This document shows, piece by piece, positions 24,330 through 33,032 of a stretch of DNA of 64,000 bases. Every line of letters starts with the position of its first letter. The first letter of the stretch is position 1. The notes beneath the pieces were generated by a model, which had not been told where the DNA came from, made no database searches, and saw nothing but the letters and a program-made list of their open reading frames with translations. The stretch comes from Actinocorallia herbida. GTDB taxonomy: Bacteria > Actinomycetota > Actinomycetes > Streptosporangiales > Streptosporangiaceae. The translations under genes were made by a program, and so were the position numbers. The stretch lies in NCBI RefSeq assembly GCF_003751225.1, contig NZ_RJKE01000001.1:7502001-7566000 (forward strand), read 5' to 3'.

Positions 24330-25442
24330 TTACGCGGACGGCAGATAATGCGTCTCGTTCATCGACCTGACCACGGCGGGGCCGTCGTCGTACCAGTCGA
24401 CGGTGCACAGCGACGCGGTGTCGAGATGCACCCGGTACAGGATCGTGTCCGGGGCGTCGAGGGCGAGTTGCAGCATCGTCTTGATCGGCGTCACGTGCGA
24501 GACGACCAGGACGGTCTGGTGCCGGTAGCGCACGAGCAGCTTGTCCCGCGCGACCGAGACCCGCTGGGCGACGGAGGTGAAGCTCTCCCCGCCGGGCGGG
24601 GGGTAGCCGGAGTCCGACAGCCAGGCGGCGAGGTCGTCGGGCCAGCGCTCGGCGACCTCGGCGAAGGAGTGGCCCTCCCACGCGCCGAAGTCGGTCTCCC
24701 GGAAGCCCTCGTCGGTGCGGATCTCCGCGCCGGTGACCGCGGCGACGGCCTTGGCGGTGTCCTGGGCGCGGCGCAGCGGGGACGCGACGATCACGTCGAT
24801 CCCGGCGTTCGCCAGGTACCGGGCGGCGGCCTCGGCCTGGGCGACGCCGACCTCCGTCAGGGGGATGTCCCCGACGCCCGCGAAGCGCCGCTCGACCGAC
24901 AACGGGGTCTGGCCGTGCCTCAGCAGCAGGGTGCGGGTCGGGTCGGTGCTCGGGGGCACCCAGCCCCCCTTGCGGGGCGGCTCGGGCGCGGCGGGCGGCT
25001 CGGCCGCGGACGGCGACCAGGTCTCGCCGCGCGCCGCGGCGTCCATGGCGGCGTTGGCCAGGGCGTCGGCGCGGGTGTTGCGGGCGCGCGGGATCCACGT
25101 GTAGGAGATCGCGGCGAAGCCGGACGCGGCGTCCCGGGCCTCCAGCGCCAGCGGCTTCATGTCCGGGTGCTTGATCTGCCAGCGCCCCGACATCTGCTCC
25201 ACGACGAGCTTGGAGTCCATCCGGACCTCCACCCGCGCGCCGGGGTCGAGTGCCGCGGCGGCCCGCAGCCCCGCGATGAGGCCGCGGTACTCCGCGACGT
25301 TGTTGGTGGCCCGGCCGATGGACTCGGCGACCTCGGCGAGCAGCTCACCGGTGAGGGCGTCGATGACGACCGCCCCGTACCCGGCGGGGCCGGGGTTGCC
25401 GCGTGAGCCCCCGTCGGCCTCGATGACCAGCTTGCGGCTCAC
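24330..25442 (-). CDS. Bifunctional RNase H / acid phosphatase (CobC-like)
   Basis: A 370-aa fusion starting at GTG 25442. Residues 1-145 are a type I RNase H-like domain: IEADGGSRGNPGPAGYGAV, NVAEYRGLI, VRMDSKLVV and the later NTRADALAN, giving the usual acidic set. From about 170 on is a histidine phosphatase: LLLRHGQT (catalytic His), ERRFAGVGDIPLT and VVSHVTPIK (second His). The mycobacterial counterpart removes RNA from RNA:DNA hybrids and has alpha-ribazole phosphatase-like activity. It is the last gene of a three-gene operon, with a GTGA overlap to the zinc-ribbon gene. Confidence 0.92.
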   Translation of the reverse strand: MSRKLVIEADGGSRGNPGPAGYGAVVIDALTGELLAEVAESIGRATNNVAEYRGLIAGLRAAAALDPGARVEVRMDSKLVVEQMSGRWQIKHPDMKPLALEARDAASGFAAISYTWIPRARNTRADALANAAMDAAARGETWSPSAAEPPAAPEPPRKGGWVPPSTDPTRTLLLRHGQTPLSVERRFAGVGDIPLTEVGVAQAEAAARYLANAGIDVIVASPLRRAQDTAKAVAAVTGAEIRTDEGFRETDFGAWEGHSFAEVAERWPDDLAAWLSDSGYPPPGGESFTSVAQRVSVARDKLLVRYRHQTVLVVSHVTPIKTMLQLALDAPDTILYRVHLDTASLCTVDWYDDGPAVVRSMNETHYLPSA

Positions 25443-26182
25443 AGGCCGGACTCGGGGGTGCGGACGAGGATGCGGCGGCACTCCTCGCAGCGGACGACGT
25501 CGTCGGCCGCGGCGGCCCTGATCCGGTTGAGGTCCGAGGTGTTGAGCGCCAGGCGGCAGCCCTGGCACTGGCCGCGGGTGAGCGCGGCGGCGCCGACCCC
25601 GCCGAACTGGTCGCGCAGCTTCTCGTACAGGCCGAGGAGGTCGGCCGGGATGTCCCCGGCGACGCCCTTGCGCGCGTCGGCGGTGAGCGAGGACTGGCCG
25701 GCGATCTCCTGCTCGGCCTTGTCCTTGCGCTCGTTCAGCGCGGCGAGGGAGGCGTCGAGCTCGCGCTGGTCGGACTCGACGGCGCCGACGCGCCCTTCGG
25801 CCTCCTCGCGCCGCTCCATGATCTCCAGGACGACCTCCTCGAGGTCGCTCTGGCGGCGCTGGAGGGAGGCGATCTCGGACTGGAGGGAGGCGAGGTCCTT
25901 GGCGGAGGTCACCAGCCCCGAGTCCAGGCGCTTGGCGTCGCGGTCGGCGCGGGTGCGGACCTGGTCGACGTCCTGCTCGGCCTTGACCTGCTCGCGGTCG
26001 AGGTCGCCGAGCTCGGTGCGGGCGCCGATGAGCCTGTCGCGCAGTTCGGCGATCCGGCCCTCCAGCGCGGTGAGCTCCGCGATCTCGGGGAGGGTGCGGC
26101 GGCGGTGGGCGAGCCGGTCGAGGGTGGAGTCGAGTTCCTGGAGGTCGAGCAGACGGATCTGGTCTCGGGGTGCGGCTTTCAC
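25439..26182 (-). CDS. Coiled-coil C4-type zinc-ribbon protein (DUF164-like)
   Basis: A 247-aa protein from GTG 26182. Residues about 10-175 form a long coiled coil rich in Glu, Arg and Leu. The end carries two CxxC knuckles, CQGCRLAL and CEECRRILV, that form a zinc ribbon. This matches a family widely found between Nif3-like and RNase H genes in actinobacteria; it may bind nucleic acid, but the role is not settled. GTGA overlaps join it to both the upstream Nif3 gene and the downstream RNase H/phosphatase gene, so all three are co-translated. Confidence 0.88.
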   Translation of the reverse strand: MKAAPRDQIRLLDLQELDSTLDRLAHRRRTLPEIAELTALEGRIAELRDRLIGARTELGDLDREQVKAEQDVDQVRTRADRDAKRLDSGLVTSAKDLASLQSEIASLQRRQSDLEEVVLEIMERREEAEGRVGAVESDQRELDASLAALNERKDKAEQEIAGQSSLTADARKGVAGDIPADLLGLYEKLRDQFGGVGAAALTRGQCQGCRLALNTSDLNRIRAAAADDVVRCEECRRILVRTPESGL

Positions 26183-27009
26183 TGGACTCCTTCGGCGGCG
26201 TGGGTCCACGCGTCGGTGACGAGCGTGGACACCAAGGTCTTGACATGTGGGCTGAGGAAGGCGGCGAGGTCGGCCAGCCAGGGCCACTCGGTCGCCCAGT
26301 GGGCGGCGTCCACCAGCGCCATGGGGCCGCTCTCCAGGGACTCGGAGACGGGATGGTGGCGCAGATCGGAGGTGAGGTAGACGTCGGCGCCCGCGGCCCT
26401 CGCGGTGTCGATCAGCGAGTCGCCCGCTCCCCCGCAGACCGCGACGGTCCGCACGGTGCGGCCGGGGTCGCCCGCGGCGCGCACGCCCCAGGCGGTCTTG
26501 GGCAGTGCGGCGGCGGCGCGCGCGGTGAACTCGCGCAGCGTGACGGGTTCTGGAAGCTCCCCGATCCGGCCGAGGCCCCTTCTGGGGTCGGCGGGCGAGG
26601 GCTGGAGCGGGCGGAGCGCCCCGGTCACGCCGACGGCCCTGGCCAGCGCGTCCGACACGCCGGGATCGGCCACGTCGGCGTTGGTGTGCGCGGTGTAGAG
26701 CGCCACACCCGAGCGGATCATCCGGTGGACCGTCCGGCCCTTGGGGGTGGTCGCGGGCACGCCGTGGACCCCGCGCAGGAGCAGCGGGTGGTGGGTGATC
26801 ACGAGCTGGGCGCCGCCGGCGATCGCCTCGTCCACCACCGCGGTGACGGGATCGACGGCGAGCAGCACCGAGGTGACTTCGGATTCAGGGTCGCCGCACA
26901 CGAGTCCCACCGCGTCCCAGGCCTCCGCCCAGGCCGGGTCGTATCGGCCCTCGATCCGGCAGATCAGTTCGGAGAGACGCACGTCCGAAAGGTTATCGTG
27001 GTTTCGCAC
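26179..27009 (-). CDS. Nif3-like dinuclear metal-centre protein
   Basis: A 276-aa protein of the Nif3/YbgI family. Metal-binding histidines are visible in ITHHPLLL, YTAHTNADV, SDLRHHPVSE and DAAHWATEW. Family members form hexamers and probably act as GTP cyclohydrolase-like or other hydrolases; the substrate is unknown. The start is GTG 27009 or, more likely, GTG 26982, which gives the usual VRLSELI beginning; a GATAACCT stretch just ahead would suit a leaderless transcript. First gene of the operon. Confidence 0.88.
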   Translation of the reverse strand: MRNHDNLSDVRLSELICRIEGRYDPAWAEAWDAVGLVCGDPESEVTSVLLAVDPVTAVVDEAIAGGAQLVITHHPLLLRGVHGVPATTPKGRTVHRMIRSGVALYTAHTNADVADPGVSDALARAVGVTGALRPLQPSPADPRRGLGRIGELPEPVTLREFTARAAAALPKTAWGVRAAGDPGRTVRTVAVCGGAGDSLIDTARAAGADVYLTSDLRHHPVSESLESGPMALVDAAHWATEWPWLADLAAFLSPHVKTLVSTLVTDAWTHAAEGVQ

Positions 27010-27119
27010 CGGTCTTCCTGGATCCGAGCCGGAGCGCTACCGTGCGGACGACACCGCGAGCACGGGGATCGAACGCGATCAAGGGGATCAAACTCGGCCG
27101 TGGAATCGTTGGAGTGTTC

Positions 27120-27497
27120 GTGAAGTCACCGTTCCGCCGCCGCAAGCGGTCGAAGAAGGCCGAGGAGCTGCGCCGCAAGGCCAAGCTGGAGGCCAAGATG
27201 TCCGTGCCCGAATGGGCCCATGAGGGCACCGGAGGCGGCGGCCTGATGTCGGCGCTGCGCGGTGACGGTGAGGCGGGGGCCGGATTCGGCGCCGGGATCT
27301 TCGAGGATCTGCACGCCGCGTTCAGCGGGGCGAAGAAGATCCAGCTCCAGGAGCAGGAGGCCGAGAAGCTCCGCCGCGTCGACGACCATGAGCAGACGGG
27401 CAAGGCGCCCAAGAGCACCCGTCCGGATCTCGATTCCGGGCGCATCCGGATCACCCCGCGGCGGGCCCCGTCCGCCGAGGAGTCCGACGAGAGCTGA
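27120..27497 (+). CDS. Hypothetical protein, DUF6191-like tail
   Basis: A 125-aa soluble protein with a very basic start (KSPFRRRKRSKKAEELRRK) from GTG 27120. The C-terminal part (EDLHAAFSGAKKIQLQEQEAEK, then DLDSGRIRITPR) resembles the small actinobacterial DUF6191 family; I am only moderately sure. An upstream in-frame start at 27042 is possible. It diverges from the Nif3 operon and ends before a short hairpin. Confidence 0.6.
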   Translation: MKSPFRRRKRSKKAEELRRKAKLEAKMSVPEWAHEGTGGGGLMSALRGDGEAGAGFGAGIFEDLHAAFSGAKKIQLQEQEAEKLRRVDDHEQTGKAPKSTRPDLDSGRIRITPRRAPSAEESDES

Positions 27498-27501
27498 ACC
27501 G

Positions 27502-27519
27502 GCCGCCCTCACGGGCGGC
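27502..27519 (+). terminator. Short hairpin after the DUF6191-like gene
   Basis: GCCGCCC (27502-27508) pairs with GGGCGGC (27513-27519) over a 4-nt loop, 4 nt after the stop codon. No T run follows. Confidence 0.4.
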
Positions 27520-27591
27520 GCATGACCTTCCCGCCCTCGGGATCGGCCGACAGCGGCCGTCCCGGGGGCGTTCGGCTCTATCGGCGCGGCC

Positions 27592-28683
27592 TCAGGTGCG
27601 GGTGACCACCTTGTCCGGGTTCTTACGTGCGGGGCGCAGCCCGTGCTGGAGGGTCGCCTCGTCGAGCCAGGCGCCCAGCCGCGGCCAGGTGGTGGCGCGG
27701 GCGGCGCGGCCGGTGAGCACGCCGAGGTGGCTGCCGGGGGCCGTGGCGAACCGCACCTCGGGGCTGCCGGTGAGCAGCCGGGTGAGCGGGTGGACCGCGG
27801 CGAGCGGCGCGAAGGCGTCGTCGCGTCCGGCGAGCACGAGGACCGGCACGCGGACGTCGGACAGGGCGATCCGCCGCCCGCCGACGAGCACGGCGCCGGA
27901 GGCGAGGTCGCCGCGGCGGAAGAAGCGGGTGGCCGCCTGTGCGGAGGCGGGGTCGGCGGTGACGCGGGCGGCGAACGCCTCGCGCGCCTCGGCCTGGGCC
28001 AGGAAGTCGGCGTCGTCGAGATGCAGCAGCAATTTCACCGGACGCGTCAGACGTTTATCTATTCCATAGGTCTCATAACCGTGCAGCAGCGATTCAGGCG
28101 CAATTCTCTGCACCGCGCCCGGGAGCACGCCGCGGCTTCCGGCGATATGGGCGACCGGGTCGGCGCCCGCGGGGACCGCGGTGCGGTCGACGGGTGCGGC
28201 GAGTGTGGCGAGGGAGGCGAGCGGCAGGCCGGGGTCGGCCGCCGCGGCGAGGACCGCGAGGATGCCGCCGAGGCTCCAGCCGACCAGCTGAACGGGCTGG
28301 CCCCCCGCGTCGCGGCTGACGCGGCGGACCGCCTCGGGGATCGTCTCGCCGATCCAGCGGGCCGGGCCGCCCGGGTGCTCCGCGGTGTCGGCGGGGGCGA
28401 GATCCAGCAGGTGGACACGCCTTCCCGTGGCGACGAGATGGGCGGCGAGGCTGCCGCCGCGGCGCAGGTCGAACGCCCAGGCGGCGCCCGGCACGGGCGG
28501 CGGGACGAGCAGGACCGGCGGTCCCGTGGCGATGACGGAGGCGGCTGGACGGTACCGGCGCAGGGCCCCGGAGCCGCCGACCGGATCGGACGGGGTCGGG
28601 GTCAGGTCGGCGACGGCCCCGTGCCGCAGACGGTGCGCGGCGTTGGCTGTCGCGTCGCGGATCTTTTTCGGGGAGGGAAACAT
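27592..28683 (-). CDS. Alpha/beta hydrolase (PHA synthase/depolymerase-like)
   Basis: A 363-aa protein from ATG 28683. The fold is shown by VLLVPPPV (strand and oxyanion region), the nucleophile elbow VGWSLGGI (Ser), VPVLVLAGRDDAFAPL (catalytic Asp strand) and GSHLGVLTG (His). The overall length and the segment between elbow and Asp resemble the PhaC-like hydrolases of actinobacteria, although PHA synthases have Cys at the nucleophile, so an esterase or acyltransferase is more likely. No signal peptide. It diverges from the RelA/SpoT homologue. Confidence 0.78.
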   Translation of the reverse strand: MFPSPKKIRDATANAAHRLRHGAVADLTPTPSDPVGGSGALRRYRPAASVIATGPPVLLVPPPVPGAAWAFDLRRGGSLAAHLVATGRRVHLLDLAPADTAEHPGGPARWIGETIPEAVRRVSRDAGGQPVQLVGWSLGGILAVLAAAADPGLPLASLATLAAPVDRTAVPAGADPVAHIAGSRGVLPGAVQRIAPESLLHGYETYGIDKRLTRPVKLLLHLDDADFLAQAEAREAFAARVTADPASAQAATRFFRRGDLASGAVLVGGRRIALSDVRVPVLVLAGRDDAFAPLAAVHPLTRLLTGSPEVRFATAPGSHLGVLTGRAARATTWPRLGAWLDEATLQHGLRPARKNPDKVVTRT

Positions 28684-28955
28684 CACCACAGTATTCCACG
28701 ACCAATCACGAGTCGATTTCAAGGACCGAACCCGGACACCTGTGACCTGCTCTTACTCTTACCTATCAGACAAATCCGTGTCGCTTATCACACGGCCATG
28801 TCGACCGCGTTAAATCAACCTCCCGGCGCGGACGGTGACGAGGGACCGGTCCAGTACAGGTCCGGACCCGGTCACGAATGCGGACCTAACGGCCGGTCCG
28901 CCCTGCACAGCCGCCCGGTCGCGCGCATAATGACAGCTACAGCCAGTCACTGATC
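28684..28955. promoter_or_regulatory. Divergent intergenic region with inverted repeat
   Basis: This AT-richer gap carries CCGTGT (28776-28781) and ACACGG (28790-28795), a perfect inverted repeat around 8 nt, a possible operator. CATAAT at 28927-28932 may be a -10 element for the RelA/SpoT gene, whose ATG follows at 28956 without a clear ribosome binding site. Confidence 0.4.
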
Positions 28956-30734
28956 ATGTTCCGGGCGGTGTCTTTGACGATCATCAGACCGACGGCGAAG
29001 GAGCCGAGCACGACGCGCTGGAGCGCGCTCGGCAAGGTGCCGGGACGGGCCGCATCCGGCCCCGCGCAGGCGGTCGAGCCGCTCATCGCGGCGTTCCGCG
29101 CGGCCCATCCGGCGGCCGATCCGGCCGAGTTGCGGCGGGCCTACGAGGTCGCCGAGCGGATGCACCGCGGCCAGATGCGGAAGTCGGGCAATCCTTACAT
29201 CACCCATCCGCTGGCGGTCGCGACGATCCTCGCGGGGCTCGGGATGGACCGGACCTGCTTGATCGCCGCGCTGCTGCACGACACCGTCGAGGACACCGCC
29301 TACACGCTGGGCGAGGTGCGCGCGGACTTCGGCGACGAGGTCGCGGTGATCGTCGACGGGGTGACCAAGCTGGACGGGGCGCGCTGGGGCAAGGAGACCG
29401 CGGAGGCCGAGACGTTCCGCAAGATCGTGCTGGCCGCCGCCGCGGACCTGCGGGTGCTCATCATCAAGCTCGCCGACCGGCTGCACAACCTGCGCACCCT
29501 GGGCGCGCAGCCGCCGCACAAGCGGGAGCGGATCGCCCGCGCGACCCTCGACCTGCTCATCCCGTTCGCCGACCGGCTGGGCATCCACGTCCTCAAGCGC
29601 GAGATGGACGATCTGGCGTTCGCCACGCTCGATCCCGAGGCGTTCGGCGAGACGCAGGCCAAGGTGCGCGAGGTGCTTCGGCTCGTCGAGGCCGAGCTCG
29701 GCCCCGCCGCCGCGATGCTGCGGAGCGCGCTCGCCGACAACGGGGTGCGCGCCGAGGTCGAGCTGCGCCCCCGGCATCTGCACAGCGTGCACAAGACGCT
29801 GCCCGGCGACCTCGCGGGCCTGCGCACCAGCGAGGTCATCCGGTTCCTCGTCCTCGTCGACGGCTCCGAGCAGGACTGCTACGTCGCGCTCGGCGCGGTG
29901 CACGCGGCGCTGCACCCGATCACCGGCCGGGTGAAGGACTACATCGCGATCCCCCGTTTCAACCTCTACCGCGCGCTGCACACCGTGCTGATCGGCCCGG
30001 ACGGCGACATGCTGGACGTGATCATCCGGAACCGGCGGATGCACGAGGTGGCCGAATACGGCCTCATCGCGCACATCCGCCAGGGCAGCGGGGGCGGGGC
30101 CGCCGAGGAGTTCGCGGGCCGCCGCGACCTCGCCTGGCTGGCCCGGCTGCTGGCGTGGCAGTCCGACGCCCCGTCCGCGGCGTTCCTGGACGGGCTGCGC
30201 ACCGACCTCCGCGAGGGCAACATGCCGATCTTCACCCCCGAGGGCCTGATCGTCCCGCTGCCGCCGCGCTCGACCGCCCTGGACTACGCCTACGCGCTCG
30301 ACCCGGAGACCGGCGAGCACAGCATCGGCGCCCTCATCAACGGCCGCCTCGCGCCGCTGTCGGCCGAGGTGCGGCTCGGCAACGTGGTGGAGATCCTCAC
30401 CGCGCCCGACGCCTGCCCGGGACCGGACTGGCTGGAGTTCGTGCGGACCGCCCAGGCCCGCGTGCACATCCAGGGCTTCCTCGACGCCCAGGCCGCCGAC
30501 GAGCGGGCGCGATCCGGCCGGGAGGCGCTCAGCGCGGCACTGGCCGCCCAGGGCGTCGACCTGCTCGCCGCCGAGACCGCGGGCGACTCCCTCGGCGTCG
30601 CCAGGTCGCTCGGCCACAGCAGCCCGGAATCCCTCTACCTCGCGCTCGCCGACGGCGCCCTCCCGCTGGACGACGCCTTGTCCCGCTTCGCCACCAGGGA
30701 CTTCGAGCCCGACCATTCCGCGCCGCCCGAATGA
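28956..30734 (+). CDS. Small RelA/SpoT homologue, HD hydrolase domain intact
   Basis: A 592-aa (p)ppGpp metabolism protein, shorter than the usual 750-800 aa because the C-terminal ACT region is missing; a TGS-like segment (GNMPIFTPEGLIVPLPPRST) is present. The HD domain has YITHPLAVA, LLHDTVEDT (about 105-113) and KLADRLHNLRTL, so alarmone hydrolysis is likely. The synthetase region keeps GRVKDYIAIPRFNLYRALHT, but the canonical D-L-x-A-I-R segment reads EVIRFLVLV, losing the metal-binding Asp and the Arg by my alignment. It may be mainly a hydrolase. A second, full-length Rel is expected elsewhere. Confidence 0.85.
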   Translation: MFRAVSLTIIRPTAKEPSTTRWSALGKVPGRAASGPAQAVEPLIAAFRAAHPAADPAELRRAYEVAERMHRGQMRKSGNPYITHPLAVATILAGLGMDRTCLIAALLHDTVEDTAYTLGEVRADFGDEVAVIVDGVTKLDGARWGKETAEAETFRKIVLAAAADLRVLIIKLADRLHNLRTLGAQPPHKRERIARATLDLLIPFADRLGIHVLKREMDDLAFATLDPEAFGETQAKVREVLRLVEAELGPAAAMLRSALADNGVRAEVELRPRHLHSVHKTLPGDLAGLRTSEVIRFLVLVDGSEQDCYVALGAVHAALHPITGRVKDYIAIPRFNLYRALHTVLIGPDGDMLDVIIRNRRMHEVAEYGLIAHIRQGSGGGAAEEFAGRRDLAWLARLLAWQSDAPSAAFLDGLRTDLREGNMPIFTPEGLIVPLPPRSTALDYAYALDPETGEHSIGALINGRLAPLSAEVRLGNVVEILTAPDACPGPDWLEFVRTAQARVHIQGFLDAQAADERARSGREALSAALAAQGVDLLAAETAGDSLGVARSLGHSSPESLYLALADGALPLDDALSRFATRDFEPDHSAPPE

Positions 30735-30776
30735 TCGCTAAGCTCCGCGACCACCCCCCGATCGACGGAGCGAGCG

Positions 30777-31874
30777 ATGCGGCGAAGTGTTCAGGCCCTG
30801 TGGGCGGCGGGAGCAGCGGCGTGCGTCCTGCTCGCCTCGGGCTCCGCGGTCTCCGCGGCTGCCGACTACCGGTGGCGCGTGATCAAGCCGACCGGCGAGG
30901 AGCAGACGTTCGCCGACTCCGCCAAGGCGTTCAGCGACCGCGACCTCTGGGTCTTCACCGAGGACTGGTCGGACTACCCGAGCCGGCCGCTGGCGCACCA
31001 CTTCGACGGCGCACGCTGGAAGGACGTCCCGCTCCCGGCCGAGGTGACGGGGAAGGTGCGGCTGGTGGACGGCTCGCCGTCCGGCCTCTGGGCGCTCGCC
31101 GACGCCGGGCAGAAGCCGTCGTCGATCCTGCACTGGGACGGCGCCCGGTGGACCGTCGTCAAGACCGTCGGCTACTCCGGGGCCGTCTGGTACGGTCTGC
31201 GCGCGTTCGGCCCGCGTGACGTGCGGATCTTCGCCCGCGGCAAGACCGGCACGGACATCCTGCGCTACGACGGGACCCGGTGGAGCAGCCGCGCGACGAG
31301 CGCGGCCGGGATCGACCTGGTCTCCCCGCTGCGCGACGGCACGGCCTGGGCCGCCCGCGGCGCCTCCGCCGCATCGGCCGATTCGGCGGTCGCGCGCTGG
31401 ACGGGTGCGAAATGGACCCGCACCACCCCGTCCCGCGCCGTCCTCGGCTGCAAGACCGCCTGCACGACGCAGGTCACCGGACTCCTCGCGCTGTCCAAGA
31501 CCAAGGTGTTCGCCTCCCTCGCCGTCACCGAGCGCAAGGCGTCCTCGGCCAAGGGCGTCCTGGTGCGCTGGAACGGCCGGAAGTGGACCCTCGTCCGCCG
31601 CCTCGGCGCCGAGTCCTACGGGAGCCTCGTCCCGGACGGCTCCGGCGGCTTCTGGGCGATCCACGGCGTCGAGTCGAACGACGCGATGGTCGTCCATCAC
31701 ACCGCCAAGGGCGGGCTCGTCCGCTTCCCCTACCGCGTGAAGTACGACTGGCTCCTCCTCGGCGTCCTGGCCGCCGCCCCCGACGGCACCGTCGTCACCT
31801 TCGGCGCCCGCGACACCGACAAGTACGAGGACGGCGAGATCTTCCTCGGCTGGCGCCTCGACCGCACCCCCTGA
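30777..31874 (+). CDS. Secreted repeat protein (beta-propeller-like), paralogue 1
   Basis: A 365-aa protein with an N-terminal signal peptide (MRRSVQALWAAGAAACVLLASG, cleavage near SAAAD). The mature part has short repeats of the form H-W/F-D/N-G-x-x-W-x-x-V (HHFDGARWKDV, LHWDGARWTVV, LRYDGTRWSS, VRWNGRKWTLV), which suggests a bladed propeller. Cys-Cys (LGCKTACTT) may form a disulphide. It is followed 33 bp later by a paralogue of the same build. No enzymatic motif; extracellular or envelope role unknown. Confidence 0.7.
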   Translation: MRRSVQALWAAGAAACVLLASGSAVSAAADYRWRVIKPTGEEQTFADSAKAFSDRDLWVFTEDWSDYPSRPLAHHFDGARWKDVPLPAEVTGKVRLVDGSPSGLWALADAGQKPSSILHWDGARWTVVKTVGYSGAVWYGLRAFGPRDVRIFARGKTGTDILRYDGTRWSSRATSAAGIDLVSPLRDGTAWAARGASAASADSAVARWTGAKWTRTTPSRAVLGCKTACTTQVTGLLALSKTKVFASLAVTERKASSAKGVLVRWNGRKWTLVRRLGAESYGSLVPDGSGGFWAIHGVESNDAMVVHHTAKGGLVRFPYRVKYDWLLLGVLAAAPDGTVVTFGARDTDKYEDGEIFLGWRLDRTP

Positions 31875-31907
31875 CGGTCCCCGCACTCCCCGAACCGAGG
31901 AACACCC

Positions 31908-33026
31908 ATGCCGTCCCGAGCCGCCGTCGCCGCCTGCGCCGCGTCCGCCCTGTCGGCCACCGTCCTCGCCGTGCCCGCCGCGCCCGCGTCTGCGGCCCCC
32001 TACCGATGGACGCGCCTCATGAGGATCGGCGCGGACAACCCGTGGTTCCCCGCCGAGATCCAGGCGCTGGGCCGGAACGACATCTGGCTGTTCACCGACG
32101 CCTCGCAGGAGGCCGCGGAGTCCGTCACGCCCCGCGCCCACCACTGGAACGGCGCCTCTTGGACGGAGTTCCCCGTGCCCTCCCGGGTGAAGGGCCTGAT
32201 CGGGCAGATCTCGGCGGGCTCGGCGAAGGACATCTGGGCCGAGGTGTGGAGCCCCGACTCCTCCTATGAGGGGGTCCTGCACTGGAACGGCAAGGCGTGG
32301 TCGGAGGCCGGCCGGCTGTCCTCGGGGCTCATCACCACCGGCATCGTGGCCTTCGGCAAGGGACGTGCCCGGGCCTTCTCCAGCGAGCCCGGGCGCACCG
32401 AGACCGTGACCTTCCGCGACGGCTCCGCGACGCGCAAGACGTGGCGGGGCCGCGAACTGCTCGCCCCGGCGGGCACCGCGCCGAACGACGTGTGGGCACT
32501 CGGCCTGTCCAAGCGCTCCCCGGTCTTCCCCCGCGAACTCCAGAGGTTCGACGGGACCAAGTGGCGCGAGGTCGTGCCGCCCGCCTCGGTGCTGGCGTGC
32601 GGCGGCAAGAAGTGCCCGCCGAGTTCCTACGGCTCGATCGTCGCGGCGTCGAAGAAGAGCGTCTTCGTCACCTATGACCTCTCCGTCGAGAGCGCGAACG
32701 GCGAGCCGCTCAAGCCGCGGTGGCGGGTGCTGCACTGGAACGGCAAGGCGTGGAAGCGGCTCGGCAAGGACCACCGGTACTGGCTGCACAGCGCGGTCTC
32801 CGACCGGGCCGGCGGCCTTTGGGCGGTCGAGCAGAACCCCGACGGGGGCAGCACGGTCGTCCACCTCGACAAAAAGGGCAAGCTGACCCGCTACCCCTAC
32901 CGCGCCGACCCCTCCGGGCTGCGCTACCCGGGCCTCACCGTGGCCAAGGACGGCACGGTCTTCGCCACCGCGGCCCCCCATTACGGAAGCGACGGAGCAC
33001 GTTATGTGTGGCGGCTCGACCGGTGA
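31908..33026 (+). CDS. Secreted repeat protein (beta-propeller-like), paralogue 2
   Basis: A 372-aa protein with a signal peptide (ending PASAAPYRW) and the same repeat type as the upstream gene: HHWNGASWTEF, LHWNGKAWSEA, QRFDGTKWREV and LHWNGKAWKRL. A CGGKKCPP disulphide-like motif is at the position of the CKTAC in paralogue 1. The shared layout shows tandem duplication. It converges on the GMC oxidoreductase with a 6-bp gap. Confidence 0.7.
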   Translation: MPSRAAVAACAASALSATVLAVPAAPASAAPYRWTRLMRIGADNPWFPAEIQALGRNDIWLFTDASQEAAESVTPRAHHWNGASWTEFPVPSRVKGLIGQISAGSAKDIWAEVWSPDSSYEGVLHWNGKAWSEAGRLSSGLITTGIVAFGKGRARAFSSEPGRTETVTFRDGSATRKTWRGRELLAPAGTAPNDVWALGLSKRSPVFPRELQRFDGTKWREVVPPASVLACGGKKCPPSSYGSIVAASKKSVFVTYDLSVESANGEPLKPRWRVLHWNGKAWKRLGKDHRYWLHSAVSDRAGGLWAVEQNPDGGSTVVHLDKKGKLTRYPYRADPSGLRYPGLTVAKDGTVFATAAPHYGSDGARYVWRLDR

Positions 33027-33032
33027 GCGGGG

